Source: Polaromonas sp. (GTDB taxonomy: Bacteria > Pseudomonadota > Gammaproteobacteria > Burkholderiales > Burkholderiaceae_C). From it: a stretch of 44,128 bases of DNA. Below, one piece after another: positions 1 to 7,762 of this stretch (positions within the stretch are counted from its first letter, which is position 1; each line of letters starts with the position of its first letter). Under the pieces are notes generated by a model that was not told the DNA's origin, did not search any database, and saw nothing but the letters and a program-made list of their open reading frames with translations. A program made the translations under genes and the position numbers. The stretch lies in NCBI GenBank assembly GCA_013823635.1, contig PNML01000018.1, forward strand, positions 1 through 44,128. Reading direction: 5' to 3'.

Positions 1-279
1 CTTCTTGAGCACGGTGAGGTGACGCAGCACAGCGTCGTTGAACTTGAAGGCATGCTCCAGCTCGGCCATCACAGCCTGGTCGGCCTCGATGTTGACGCAC
101 AGGTAGTGGGCTTTGCTCAGCTTGTTGATCTGGTACACCATCTGGCGACGGCCCCAGTCTTCCACACGGTGAATCTGACCACCACCGGCGGTGATCATGC
201 CCTTGTAACGCTCCAGCATGGCTGGAACCTGCTCGCTTTGATCCGGGTGGATCAGCAAGACGATTTCATAATGACGCAT
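1..279 (-). CDS. rpsF: 30S ribosomal protein S6 (3' end outside window)
   Basis: The first 93 codons are present; the gene runs off the left edge. The protein begins [18 protein letters not shown] and contains the S6 signature segments [15 protein letters not shown] and a YLCVNIEA strand, so the assignment is firm. S6 binds the central domain of 16S rRNA together with S18. The ATG at 277-279 is preceded by a strong AAGGAG ribosome site at about 284-289. Family members are about 95-130 residues with an acidic or charged tail, which is the part missing here. By the usual gene order, priB/rpsR and rplI should follow to the left of the window. A leader hairpin and -10 box lie upstream and are listed separately. 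Confidence 0.96.
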   Translation of the reverse strand, partial: MRHYEIVLLIHPDQSEQVPAMLERYKGMITAGGGQIHRVEDWGRRQMVYQINKLSKAHYLCVNIEADQAVMAELEHAFKFNDAVLRHLTVLKK

Positions 280-317
280 ACACACTCCTTGTGATTTCCT
301 AAAACCCTAGGTAGGTA

Positions 318-347
318 GCTGCCCCCAGCGTCTAAATGGGGTGCAGC
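318..347 (-). promoter_or_regulatory. Leader hairpin in the rpsF 5' UTR
   Basis: On the rpsF sense strand GCTGC-A-CCCC pairs with GGGG-GCAGC across a loop of about 11 bases (ATTTAGACGCT), giving a 9-bp stem with one irregularity. It lies about 40 bases upstream of the rpsF start and inside the transcript if the -10 box at 363-368 is used. Many bacteria carry an S6:S18-binding RNA in this leader that gives autogenous control. The position fits, but I could not confirm the conserved bulge of that motif. Confidence 0.4.
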
Positions 348-362
348 AAGGCGAAGCCCGCG

Positions 363-368
363 ATTATA
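363..368 (-). promoter_or_regulatory. Putative rpsF -10 box
   Basis: A perfect TATAAT on the minus strand, about 84 bases upstream of the rpsF ATG and just beyond the stop codon of the ankyrin gene. No good TTGACA is seen 16-18 bases further upstream, where the sequence lies in the ankyrin coding end. The call therefore rests on the -10 hexamer and its position. Confidence 0.45.
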
Positions 369-374
369 GCCCGA

Positions 375-1097
375 CTACCACTTGCCACGGGGCAAGGCCT
401 GTCGGGCGTGGTTGGCGATCAGCTCGGCCACGGTTGGCCGTGAAGCGCGTTGGGCAAAGTCGATGGCGCTGAGCTTCTTCTCGTTGGTCAGCCGCACATC
501 GGCCCCCTCCTCCAGCAGCAGCTTGACCACCGCCTCGCTGCCGTATTGGGCGGCCATCATCAGGGGGGTGGTGCCGTTGGGGGATTCGGCATCGATGTAG
601 GCATGGTGCTCCAGCAGCAAACTCACCTGCTCTGGAGCCTGGGGCCCCGCGTAGGTGGCGGCGTAGTGCAGCGGTGTCCAGCCGGTTTTGTTGATGTCGG
701 CGTCACGGCCCACCAGGGTGCGGGCCACGGCGGTCTGCCCCTTGAGCACGGCGAGCATGAGAGGGGTTTCGTCCTGCGGGTTGCGCAGGTCCACATTGAC
801 GCGGGGGTGCTTGGCCAGGTATTCGGCCACCTTGGGCGAGGGCACGCGCAAGGCAATGTGCAAGGCGTGCTGGCCGCGCGGGTCGATGGTGTTGAGGTCG
901 AAGCCGCGCAGGTCCAGCAGCAGCAGGGTGCTGAGGTCGTCGCGCTGCACGGCCGTGAAAAACGCGTCAAACGACTGGGCCCACGCGGTACCGCCCTGCC
1001 CCAGGGCCACGGCCCCTGCTCCCACGGCAAGCAGCCACCGGCGGCGGGTCACATGGGGGGAGCACGCGGCGAAGGGTGTTTGGCCTGGCCACTTCAT
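375..1097 (-). CDS. Exported ankyrin-repeat protein
   Basis: The 240-residue protein has an N-terminal export signal (residues about 1-40) with a TRRRWLLA segment followed by a hydrophobic stretch and an AWA cleavage site. The arginine cluster makes Tat export possible but not proven. The mature part carries about four to five ankyrin repeats: ALHIAL near 78, ETPLMLAVLKG near 110, GWTPLHYAATYAG near 139 and TTPLMMAAQYGS near 176. Ankyrin repeats mediate protein contacts, so the product is probably a periplasmic scaffold with no visible catalytic motif. Its ATG overlaps the tatD stop by four bases (ATGA), making it the last gene of the mltG-tatD operon. The partner is unknown. Confidence 0.85.
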   Translation of the reverse strand: MKWPGQTPFAACSPHVTRRRWLLAVGAGAVALGQGGTAWAQSFDAFFTAVQRDDLSTLLLLDLRGFDLNTIDPRGQHALHIALRVPSPKVAEYLAKHPRVNVDLRNPQDETPLMLAVLKGQTAVARTLVGRDADINKTGWTPLHYAATYAGPQAPEQVSLLLEHHAYIDAESPNGTTPLMMAAQYGSEAVVKLLLEEGADVRLTNEKKLSAIDFAQRASRPTVAELIANHARQALPRGKW

Positions 1098-1936
1098 GGC
1101 TGCACCCCTCCGACGGGCTGGGCGGGGACGCCCACACGGGTGAACAGGGCGTCCACGTTGGCGCTGGTGGTGTGGGCCACCTCGGCCACATCCAGCCCTT
1201 TGAGCTGCGCGATTTGGGTGGCGACGTGGGGCACAAAGGCCGGGCTGTTGGTTTTGCCCCGGTGGGGCACCGGTGCCAGGTAGGGGCTGTCGGTTTCGAT
1301 GAGCAGGCGGTCCATGGGGACAAAAGTGGCCACCTCGCGCAAATCGGCGGCGGTTTTGAAGGTCAGGATGCCGGAAAACGAGATGTAAAAACCCATGTCA
1401 AGCGCCGCACGCGCCACGGCCATGCTCTCGGTGAAGCAGTGGAACACCCCACGCGCCGCAGGCAAGCCATCGCCGGCGCTGGCCGACGCCCATCCCCCGC
1501 TCTCGCGCAGGATGGCCAGGGTGTCGTCGGAGGCGCTGCGGGTGTGGATGACCAGGGGCAGGTCGGTGCGGCGGGCCGCGTCGATGTGCAGCCGGTAGCG
1601 GTCACGCTGCCACGCCATGTCGGCCACGGTGCGCTCGCCCAGGCGGTAATAGTCCAGCCCGGTTTCGCCCATGCCCACCACCCTTGGCAGGGCAGCGCGG
1701 CTGAGCAGGTCATCCAGCGTGGGCTCGTGCACACCTTCGTTGTCGGGGTGCACGCCCACGGTGGCCCACAGGTTGGCGTGGGCCAGGGCCAGTCCGTGCA
1801 CGGCGGGAAATTCCTCCAGCGTGGTGCAGATGCACAGCGCACGGCTGACCTGGGCCTGCGCCATGTCGGCCAGCACCGCGTCCATGCGGCCCTGGAAGTC
1901 GGGAAAGTTGAGGTGGCAGTGGGAATCGGTGAACAT
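1094..1936 (-). CDS. TatD-family metal-dependent hydrolase (DNase-like)
   Basis: The 280-residue product begins MFTDSHCHLNF, with the metal-binding HxH at residues 6-8. It continues with MGETGLDYY, a VIHTRSA segment, FHCFTES and a C-terminal ETDSPYLAP, all hallmarks of the TatD TIM-barrel hydrolases (3'-5' exonuclease activity in characterised members). I chose the ATG at 1936. A TTG four codons upstream is in frame, but those codons fall in a dispersed repeat and are not conserved in type. No clear Shine-Dalgarno is seen: the repeat at 1938-1994 occupies the initiation region. It follows pilZ in a minus-strand operon, a common order in beta- and gammaproteobacteria, and overlaps the ankyrin gene. 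Confidence 0.92.
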   Translation of the reverse strand: MFTDSHCHLNFPDFQGRMDAVLADMAQAQVSRALCICTTLEEFPAVHGLALAHANLWATVGVHPDNEGVHEPTLDDLLSRAALPRVVGMGETGLDYYRLGERTVADMAWQRDRYRLHIDAARRTDLPLVIHTRSASDDTLAILRESGGWASASAGDGLPAARGVFHCFTESMAVARAALDMGFYISFSGILTFKTAADLREVATFVPMDRLLIETDSPYLAPVPHRGKTNSPAFVPHVATQIAQLKGLDVAEVAHTTSANVDALFTRVGVPAQPVGGVQP

Positions 1937-1937
1937 C

Positions 1938-1994
1938 AAAAATATCAATCAAAAGCGCCATCAGCGCTTTTATACATTGGGTTTTCAGCTATGG
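1938..1994 (+). repeat. Dispersed AGCGCTT repeat, copy R1
   Basis: AT-rich 57-bp element in the pilZ-tatD gap. It starts with AAAAATATCAATC, passes GCGCCATCAGCGCTT and ends CAGCTATGG. By hand alignment it matches copy R6 (36954-37010) at about 42 of 57 positions with one gap. Its A-rich end lies only one base from the tatD start codon, so it supplies the whole tatD initiation region. Confidence 0.75.
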
Positions 1995-2031
1995 TTTGAA
2001 AAGCTCAAGGCGACCCGTTGGCCGCACCTGC

Positions 2032-2439
2032 TCACACGGTTTGTGTGGGGCGGTCGGAGGCCAGGCGGGACCCCAGGATTTGTTCGATGCGGTGTTTGAG
2101 CTGCACCGACTTGTCGTCCGAGGGAAAGCGCACGCCCACGCCCTGGGTGCGGTTGCCCGTGCCGTGCGCGGGGGTGATCCAGGCCACCTTGCCCGCCACG
2201 GGGTAGCGCTGGGGATCGTCGGGCAGGCTGACCAGCACGTACACGTCGTCACCCAGCCGGTATTCACGCGTGGTGGGCACAAAAATGCCGCCATCGGTGA
2301 ACAGCGGAATGTAGGCCGCATACAGGGCCGCTTTCTCCTTGATGGACAGCTGGATGACGCTGGGCCTGGAACCACTGGCGCTGGGGGCCCCCGCCACACC
2401 CAAGGCGCCTGGACCGGAGCTGGAGGATTCTGTGTTCAT
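2032..2439 (-). CDS. pilZ: PilZ-type protein (type IV pilus assembly class)
   Basis: The 135-residue protein has a PilZ barrel from about residue 22 on (IQLSIKEKAALYAAYIPLF, GGIFVPT, YPVAGKVAWITP, GVGVRFP). The canonical cyclic-di-GMP ligands RxxxR and D/NxSxxG are absent, as in the original Pseudomonas PilZ, which acts in type IV pilus assembly through partner proteins rather than nucleotide binding. The location directly after holB is the classical pilZ position. Its ATG overlaps the holB stop by four bases (ATGA). The C-terminal tail, from about residue 105, is charged and may be helical. No pilus genes lie in this window, so the pilus role is inferred from family and synteny. Confidence 0.85.
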   Translation of the reverse strand: MNTESSSSGPGALGVAGAPSASGSRPSVIQLSIKEKAALYAAYIPLFTDGGIFVPTTREYRLGDDVYVLVSLPDDPQRYPVAGKVAWITPAHGTGNRTQGVGVRFPSDDKSVQLKHRIEQILGSRLASDRPTQTV

Positions 2440-3503
2440 GGCCGAAGTGTATGCGCGGGCTGGCGATCCGTGGCGCGGTGCTGCTCGCCCCTGGCACGGC
2501 CAGCCAACACCTGCCGTGCCCCAGCCACCCAGGCATCGAGCGTGAGGCCTGGGCTGAAGGGGTGCTCCACGGAGCGGGACGCCTGCATCAGGGTCTGCGC
2601 CCAGGCCTGCAGGGCGGGCATGCCCGCGGTGTGTGCGGGTGAGGGCAAATGCGCCGCTTCGAAAAAACGGGGGGGCGCACCGCTGGCCAGCGCCATGAGG
2701 TCGTGGCAGAGCTTTTGCAGCACATCCAGCTGTTGGGTCGGTGGCCAGTTGGCCAGCACGCTGCCATCGCCCTGGGCCAGCGCCTTGGGCAGCTGCGCCC
2801 AGTGGGCGGCCGTCAGGCCCAGCTGCGCCAGGGCCAGGGCGTCGCTGGGGCGTCCCCCGGCGGCACGCAACCACATGCGCACGGTGGCGTCGTCTTGGCC
2901 GGGCACCTGCTGCGCCAGCCAGGCCAGCGCCTCGGCCTGGGGCGGCCACTGCAGCGCGTGGGTCTGGCAGCGGCTGCGGATGGTGGCCGGCAGGCTGTGG
3001 GCGGCTTCGGTGGCGAGCACAAAGCGCAGGTCACCGGCCGGTTCCTCCAGGGTTTTGAGCAAGGTGTTGGCCGACTCCACGTTGAGGCGGTCGGCGGGGT
3101 AGACCAGCACCACCTTGGTGTGCCCCCGCGAGCGCGTGGTCTGCGCAAACTCCACCACGGCCCGGGCGGCCTCCACCCGTATCCATTTGCTGGGTTTGGC
3201 TTCCTTTTTCTCGATCTTGTCGCGGGTTTTGTCGTCCAGTGGCCAGTCCAAGGCCAGGGCCAGGGTGTCGGGCATCAGCACCAGCAGCTCGGCGTGGGTG
3301 CGCACGTCAATGGCGTGGCAGCTGACGCACTGGCCGCAGGCACCGTGCGGGGTGGGCTGGTCGCACAGCCAGGCCCGTGCCAGCGCCAGGGCCAGCTCGT
3401 ACTGGCCCAGGCCGGATGGTCCCGCCAGCAGCAGGGCATGGCCGCGCTGCGCCAGCAGTTGCTGGAGCTGGCGCGCGATCCAGGGTGCAGGGACGGCGCT
3501 CAC
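2436..3503 (-). CDS. holB: DNA polymerase III subunit delta'
   Basis: A clamp-loader subunit of 355 residues that helps open and load the beta clamp. It shows the AAA+ fold of delta': a degenerate P-loop [12 protein letters not shown] (residues 28-39, with the lysine lost, as usual in delta', which does not hydrolyse ATP), a four-cysteine zinc module (Cys47, 56, 59, 62), [15 protein letters not shown] and TIRSRCQ (sensor and SRC motifs). I chose a GTG start at 3501-3503 because it overlaps the tmk stop as GTGA, matching the coupled style of this operon, and leaves a protein of normal length. An upstream extension would run deep inside tmk. The stop overlaps pilZ. Confidence 0.93.
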   Translation of the reverse strand: MSAVPAPWIARQLQQLLAQRGHALLLAGPSGLGQYELALALARAWLCDQPTPHGACGQCVSCHAIDVRTHAELLVLMPDTLALALDWPLDDKTRDKIEKKEAKPSKWIRVEAARAVVEFAQTTRSRGHTKVVLVYPADRLNVESANTLLKTLEEPAGDLRFVLATEAAHSLPATIRSRCQTHALQWPPQAEALAWLAQQVPGQDDATVRMWLRAAGGRPSDALALAQLGLTAAHWAQLPKALAQGDGSVLANWPPTQQLDVLQKLCHDLMALASGAPPRFFEAAHLPSPAHTAGMPALQAWAQTLMQASRSVEHPFSPGLTLDAWVAGARQVLAGRARGEQHRATDRQPAHTLRP

Positions 3504-4231
3504 GACCGCTCCCCAGGCAACCAGCCCTTGGCCTGAACGGCGGCGAGCACGTCGGCCCACACCCTGTCCATGGGCTGGTCGGCGGCAATGCGCGCAAACC
3601 GCAGGGGCTGCGCCTGGCAACGCTGGGCATAACCGCCCACCACGCGGGCAAAGAAGGCCGCGCTTTCGGCCTCGAACTTGTCGGGCGCACGGGCGCCCGC
3701 CAGCCGGGCCGCTGCCACCTCGGGGGGCAGGTCAAACCACAGGGTCAGGTGGGGCTGGCGCAGCTGGTGGGTGGGTGCGTGGGCATCGGCACCGGTCGCC
3801 AGCGGCGGCACGGCCTGTACCCAGCGCTCCAGCGTGTGCAGCACCCCCAGGTCAAAACCCCGGCCACCTCCCTGGTAGGCGAAGGTGGCGTCGGTGAAAC
3901 GGTCAGAAATCACCACCTCGCCCCGGGCCAGCGCGGGCTCAATCACTTGCTGCAGGTGGTCGCGGCGGGCCGCGAACATCAGCAGCGCCTCGCACAGTGG
4001 GTCCATGGCATCCGACAGCACCAGGGCGCGCAGCTTTTCGGCCAACGGCGTGCCGCCGGGTTCGCGGGTGAGCGTGACCGCCCTGCCCTGTGCCTTGAAC
4101 GCGTCGGCCAATGCGCCGATGTGCGACGACTTGCCCGCACCATCTATGCCTTCAAAGCTGATGAACAGGCCAGTCTGCCCCGGGTTGCCGACATTGGAAG
4201 GCGGGTGTGTGGGGGGGGGGGAGTGGCTCAT
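3500..4231 (-). CDS. tmk: Thymidylate kinase
   Basis: Phosphorylates dTMP to dTDP, an essential step in dTTP synthesis. The 243-residue protein has the P-loop [11 protein letters not shown] at about 27-36, [14 protein letters not shown], the DRF motif in [19 protein letters not shown] and a lid region. The first 20 residues ([15 protein letters not shown]...) are not typical of the family. They contain the 11-base C run and lie ahead of the conserved GLFISFEG. The ATG at 4229-4231 overlaps the mltG stop (ATGA), which supports this start. I see no in-frame ATG/GTG between the C run and the conserved core. It sits between mltG and holB, as in most proteobacteria. Confidence 0.95.
   Translation of the reverse strand: MSHSPPPTHPPSNVGNPGQTGLFISFEGIDGAGKSSHIGALADAFKAQGRAVTLTREPGGTPLAEKLRALVLSDAMDPLCEALLMFAARRDHLQQVIEPALARGEVVISDRFTDATFAYQGGGRGFDLGVLHTLERWVQAVPPLATGADAHAPTHQLRQPHLTLWFDLPPEVAAARLAGARAPDKFEAESAAFFARVVGGYAQRCQAQPLRFARIAADQPMDRVWADVLAAVQAKGWLPGERS
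4211..4221. repeat. Homopolymer run of 11 G (11 C on the tmk sense strand)
   Basis: An uninterrupted mononucleotide tract spanning codons 4-7 of tmk (Ser-Pro-Pro-Pro). It is the longest homopolymer I noticed in the window. Runs of this length are prone to polymerase slippage and to sequencing or assembly error. Confidence 0.95.
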
Positions 4232-5286
4232 GGCTTGTTGAGGATGTAGCGGCGCACGGCCTGGTTGTGTTCGGCCAGGGTGGCGCTGAATTGGCTGGAG
4301 CCATCGCCCCTGGCCACAAAGTACAGGGCACGGGTGGCAGCCGGTTGAACCGCCGCCTGCAGCGAGGCCCAGCCGGGCATGGCGATGGGGGTGGGGGGCA
4401 GGCCCGCGCGGGTGTAGGTGTTGTAGGGGGTGTCGGTGTCGAGGTGGTGGCGGCGCAACCGCCCCTGCAGCGCCGGACCCACCCCGTAGATGACGGCGGG
4501 GTCGGTCTGCAGCCTCATGCCCAGGCGCAGGCGGTTGATGAACACCCCGGCCACCTGGGCCCGGTCGGCATCCAGGCCGGTTTCCTTTTCCACGATGCTG
4601 GCCAGTATCAGCGCCTCGTCCGGGGTGTTGAGTGGCAGCCCCGGCTGCCGCATGGCCCAGGCCTGTGCCAGCTTTTTGTCCATGGCTTGGGCGGCCTGGC
4701 GCCACACGTCGAGCTCGCTGGCGTGTTTGGGGTAAACGTAGGTGTCCGGGAAAAAGCGGCCTTCGGGGTGCTGGCCACCTTTGCCCAGCATTTTCATGAT
4801 CGAATCGCCATCCAGCGCTTGATCATCAAGGGTAATGTGCTCCGCTTTTCGCATGGCCTCCCGCATCTGGGCAAAGGTCCAGCCCTCCAGCAGCGTGACG
4901 CGGCGCAGGGCCTGGTCACCCTTCACCAGCTTGTCCAGCAACTGCCAGGGGGTGGTGCCGGGTGTCACCTCGTAGCTGCCGGCCTTGATCAGGTGGGCCT
5001 GCCCGGATGCCCTGAGGCCCCACAGCAGCAGCCATGCCGGCTCATCCAAACCCGCAGTGGTGGCGTCACGCACCACGCGCGGTGCTGCGGCACCAGGAAC
5101 CACGCGCAGGTCCAGCACCGTCTGGTCGGGCGGCAGACGCAGCGCCAGCGGGGCGTTCACCCACCACGCCAGGGCCGCTGCGGCCACCAGCAAGGCCCAC
5201 AGTGGCCATTGCAGCCAACGCCACCCGCGGCCGGTTTTTGAAACGTTCACAGAGCCCCTTGGGAAACAGTCAACAAAGCGTCGCAT
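4228..5286 (-). CDS. mltG: Endolytic murein transglycosylase MltG
   Basis: An inner-membrane lytic transglycosylase (YceG family) thought to cut nascent glycan strands and set their length. A single N-terminal membrane anchor lies at about residues 24-42. It is followed by a LysM-like part ([21 protein letters not shown]) and the catalytic domain with [11 protein letters not shown], where the Glu of EKET is the expected catalytic acid, [18 protein letters not shown] and a C-terminal HNQAVRRYI. The ATG at 5286 gives 352 residues. A GTG at 5250, preceded by AAGGGG, would give 340 residues, the length of the E. coli protein, and is a real alternative. First gene of the minus operon, divergent from ygfZ. 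Confidence 0.93.
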   Translation of the reverse strand: MRRFVDCFPRGSVNVSKTGRGWRWLQWPLWALLVAAAALAWWVNAPLALRLPPDQTVLDLRVVPGAAAPRVVRDATTAGLDEPAWLLLWGLRASGQAHLIKAGSYEVTPGTTPWQLLDKLVKGDQALRRVTLLEGWTFAQMREAMRKAEHITLDDQALDGDSIMKMLGKGGQHPEGRFFPDTYVYPKHASELDVWRQAAQAMDKKLAQAWAMRQPGLPLNTPDEALILASIVEKETGLDADRAQVAGVFINRLRLGMRLQTDPAVIYGVGPALQGRLRRHHLDTDTPYNTYTRAGLPPTPIAMPGWASLQAAVQPAATRALYFVARGDGSSQFSATLAEHNQAVRRYILNKP

Positions 5287-5375
5287 GATAATTCGGCCGC
5301 CCCCCTTCACGGTAAGGTCGGGTCCCTGCCCTTGCCTGGCGCCCCCCCGCTTTGTTCTCACGTTTGGCCCCCACC

Positions 5376-6350
5376 ATGTCAACCACCACCGCTCTTCCCG
5401 CGACCACCAGCGTCACCCATGGACAGACCCGCCTGCCCCACTGGGGCGTCATCCGTGCACAAGGGGCCGATGCGGCCAAATTCCTGCACGGCCAGTTGAC
5501 ACAGGACTTTTCGCTGCTGGGCCTGTTGCAAGCGCGGCTGGCCGCGTTCTGTTCACCCAAGGGCCGCATGCTGGCCAGCATGATCGGCTTCAAACTGTCT
5601 GCCGACGACCTGTTGCTGCTGTGCCCCGTGGATGTGCTGCCCGCGACCCTCAAGCGCCTGTCCATGTTTGTGATGCGCGCGAAGTGCCAACTCAGCGATG
5701 CGTCGGCGGCGTTTGACCTGCACGGACTGGCCGGCGCCAGCGCCGATGCCCTGGCGGCCTCGGCTGGCCTGGATGGCGCCACCTGGGCCAAGGCCGACCT
5801 GCCCGGTGGGGTGGCGGGCAGCCTGGTGCGCCTGCCCCGGGCCGGCGAAGGGCCACAGGCCGTCACGCGCCTGCTGGCCTGCGTGCCCGCCGGGCAGGCC
5901 CTGCCCGCCGATGTGCCCGCCCTGGACAGCGCCGCCTGGGCCTGGCTGGAGGTGCAAAGCGGCGTGCCCATGGTCAGCCTGCCGGTGGTGGAGGCATTTG
6001 TGCCCCAGATGCTGAATTACGAGTCCGTGGGGGGGGTCAATTTCAAAAAAGGCTGCTACCCCGGCCAGGAGGTGGTGGCCCGCAGCCAGTTCAGGGGCAC
6101 CCTGAAGCGGCGCACCTACCGCGTTGCCACGGCAGACGCGCTGACCGTGGGCCAGGATGTGTTCCACAGCGGCGACGCCGAGCAGCCCTGTGGCACCGTG
6201 GTGGCCGCGGCCTGCCTGGGTGGCCGCTGCGAGGCCCTGGTGTCCATGCAAACCTCGGCCGCGGGCGGGGGGCAACTGACGGCCTCCGGCCCAACGGGCC
6301 CTGCCCTCACCCTGCTGCCACTGCCCTACGCCTTGTTGGAAGACGTCTGA
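5376..6350 (+). CDS. ygfZ: Folate-binding protein YgfZ
   Basis: A tetrahydrofolate-dependent protein related to the T-protein of glycine cleavage, needed for maintenance of some Fe-S enzymes. The 324-residue product has the diagnostic KGCYPGQEVVAR motif with the conserved Cys at about residue 227, an N-terminal GVIRAQGADAAKFLHGQLTQD and the VNFKKG approach. I start at the ATG at 5376 rather than an upstream in-frame TTG (5352). The first 15 residues (MSTTTALPATTS) are low in conservation. It is divergent from mltG, a frequent arrangement in Burkholderiales, with an 89-base gap that should hold both promoters. The next gene starts six bases after its stop. Confidence 0.93.
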   Translation: MSTTTALPATTSVTHGQTRLPHWGVIRAQGADAAKFLHGQLTQDFSLLGLLQARLAAFCSPKGRMLASMIGFKLSADDLLLLCPVDVLPATLKRLSMFVMRAKCQLSDASAAFDLHGLAGASADALAASAGLDGATWAKADLPGGVAGSLVRLPRAGEGPQAVTRLLACVPAGQALPADVPALDSAAWAWLEVQSGVPMVSLPVVEAFVPQMLNYESVGGVNFKKGCYPGQEVVARSQFRGTLKRRTYRVATADALTVGQDVFHSGDAEQPCGTVVAAACLGGRCEALVSMQTSAAGGGQLTASGPTGPALTLLPLPYALLEDV

Positions 6351-6356
6351 TCCGCC

Positions 6357-7313
6357 ATGTGCCTGATGGCGTTTGCGCTGCACACCCGGCCAACGCTGGG
6401 CCTGGTGCTGGCCGCCAACCGGGACGAGTCGCTGGACCGCCCCACCTTGCCCCTGCACCAGTGGCACACGCCAGTCGGCACAGCCGTGTGGGCGGGGCGC
6501 GATGTGCGCGAAGGGGGCACCTGGCTGGGCAGTACCCCGGGCGGGCGGGTGGGCTTGCTGACCAATGTGCGCGACCCCGCGTCGGTGGCTGGCCACACGG
6601 CGCAACCACCGGTGTTTCCCCGCAGCCGGGGTGAGCTGGTCACCCACTGGCTGGACACCAGTGCCCATGAACCCGATGCCCGGCGGGCTGTGCGCCAGTT
6701 CACCCAGTGGCTGCAGCCCAGGGCAGATGACTATGGGGGGTTCAACCTGGTGCTGGGCGATGTGGCCCAAGGCCACTGGGTGTGGCTGAACAACCGTCCC
6801 GGCACGGTCTGGCCCAGCCTGCCGCTGCAATGGCAACGTGCCGTTCACCAGCGCCACGCCAACTTGCTGGAGGCCACGCTGCCACCGGGGGTGTATGGCC
6901 TGTCCAACGCCGGACTGGACACCATCTGGCCCAAGACAGTGGCGTTGCGCCAGGCCCTGGAGCAGCACCTGGCGGATGCACCCGACGGCGTGCCCGCCCC
7001 GCCCGCCGCCGATTCAGCCCTGTGGAAGGCCCTGGCCAACCCACAGGTCTACCCCGATGACCAGCTGCCGCACACCGGCGTGCCGTGGGCATGGGAGCGC
7101 GCACTGTCGGCCGCGTGGGTGGACATGCCGGGCCGCACCGCCGCCTACGGCACCCGCAGCAGCCTGCTGATGCAATTCCAGCTGGACGCGGGCCAATGGC
7201 ATGCCCACCTGCTGGAGCGCACCTGGCGCCCCGCCGAACAGGCCGGCTGGGCCAGTGCCCAGTGGCACTGGGACGGCCGCGCCGGCGCTCAGACCACAAA
7301 CCAGGTGCGGTAA
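6357..7313 (+). CDS. NRDE-family (TANGO2-like) protein
   Basis: The 318-residue product begins MCLMAFAL, with the conserved Cys2, and has the name-giving NRDE at residues 21-24. Further family segments are GGTWLGSTPGGRVGLLTNVR, SRGELV and YGLSNAGLDTIWPK. The family, which includes human TANGO2, has been linked to heme or lipid handling, but its bacterial role is not settled and no substrate can be read here. The start follows the ygfZ stop by six bases, so the two are probably co-transcribed. The last 25 bases overlap the 3' end of the convergent CYTH gene. Confidence 0.88.
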   Translation: MCLMAFALHTRPTLGLVLAANRDESLDRPTLPLHQWHTPVGTAVWAGRDVREGGTWLGSTPGGRVGLLTNVRDPASVAGHTAQPPVFPRSRGELVTHWLDTSAHEPDARRAVRQFTQWLQPRADDYGGFNLVLGDVAQGHWVWLNNRPGTVWPSLPLQWQRAVHQRHANLLEATLPPGVYGLSNAGLDTIWPKTVALRQALEQHLADAPDGVPAPPAADSALWKALANPQVYPDDQLPHTGVPWAWERALSAAWVDMPGRTAAYGTRSSLLMQFQLDAGQWHAHLLERTWRPAEQAGWASAQWHWDGRAGAQTTNQVR

Positions 7314-7756
7314 GGGCGGGTGGCCAGGGCGGAGTTGAAGTAGCGGGTGTCGTGTGTCACGTCCTCGCCCAGCCAGTCGGGGCGTTCAAAGGCCTGGTCC
7401 GGCGAGGACAGCTCAATTTCCGCCACCACGAGTCCGTCGTTGTCGCCGTGGAACTCATCCACCTCCCACACCATGCCCCCGTGCGTGAGGGTGTGGCGGG
7501 TTTTGTCGATCAGCGGACCGTCGCACAGTGCCAGCAGGGCCTGGGCGTCGGCCAGGGGGATGGGGTATTCAAATTCCTGGCGGGTGGCACCCTCGCTGCG
7601 GCCCTTGATGGTCAGCCAACCCTGCCCGCCCGCGACCCGGACGCGCACCGTGCGCGCCACGTCGCGGTTGAGGTAGCCCTGTGTGTAGCGCACCCCCGGC
7701 GTGCCGCGCCAATGGTCGTTGCGCACCAGAAATTTGCGTTCAATTTCAATGGCCAT
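7289..7756 (-). CDS. CYTH-domain protein (inorganic triphosphatase-like)
   Basis: A stand-alone CYTH domain of 155 residues. It begins MAIEIERKFLV, giving the metal-binding ExExK at residues 4-8. The rest is a run of alternating charged strands typical of the triphosphate tunnel: TVRVRVAGGQGWLTIKG, EFEYPIPLADA, KTRHTL, WEVDEFHGDNDGLVVAEIEL. Bacterial members are usually inorganic triphosphatases; class IV adenylate cyclases share the fold, so cyclase activity cannot be excluded. I chose the ATG at 7756. A GTG two codons upstream directly abuts the stop of the preceding thioesterase fusion. Its 3' end overlaps the convergent NRDE gene by 25 bases. Confidence 0.87.
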   Translation of the reverse strand: MAIEIERKFLVRNDHWRGTPGVRYTQGYLNRDVARTVRVRVAGGQGWLTIKGRSEGATRQEFEYPIPLADAQALLALCDGPLIDKTRHTLTHGGMVWEVDEFHGDNDGLVVAEIELSSPDQAFERPDWLGEDVTHDTRYFNSALATRPYRTWFVV

Positions 7757-7762
7757 GGGCAC

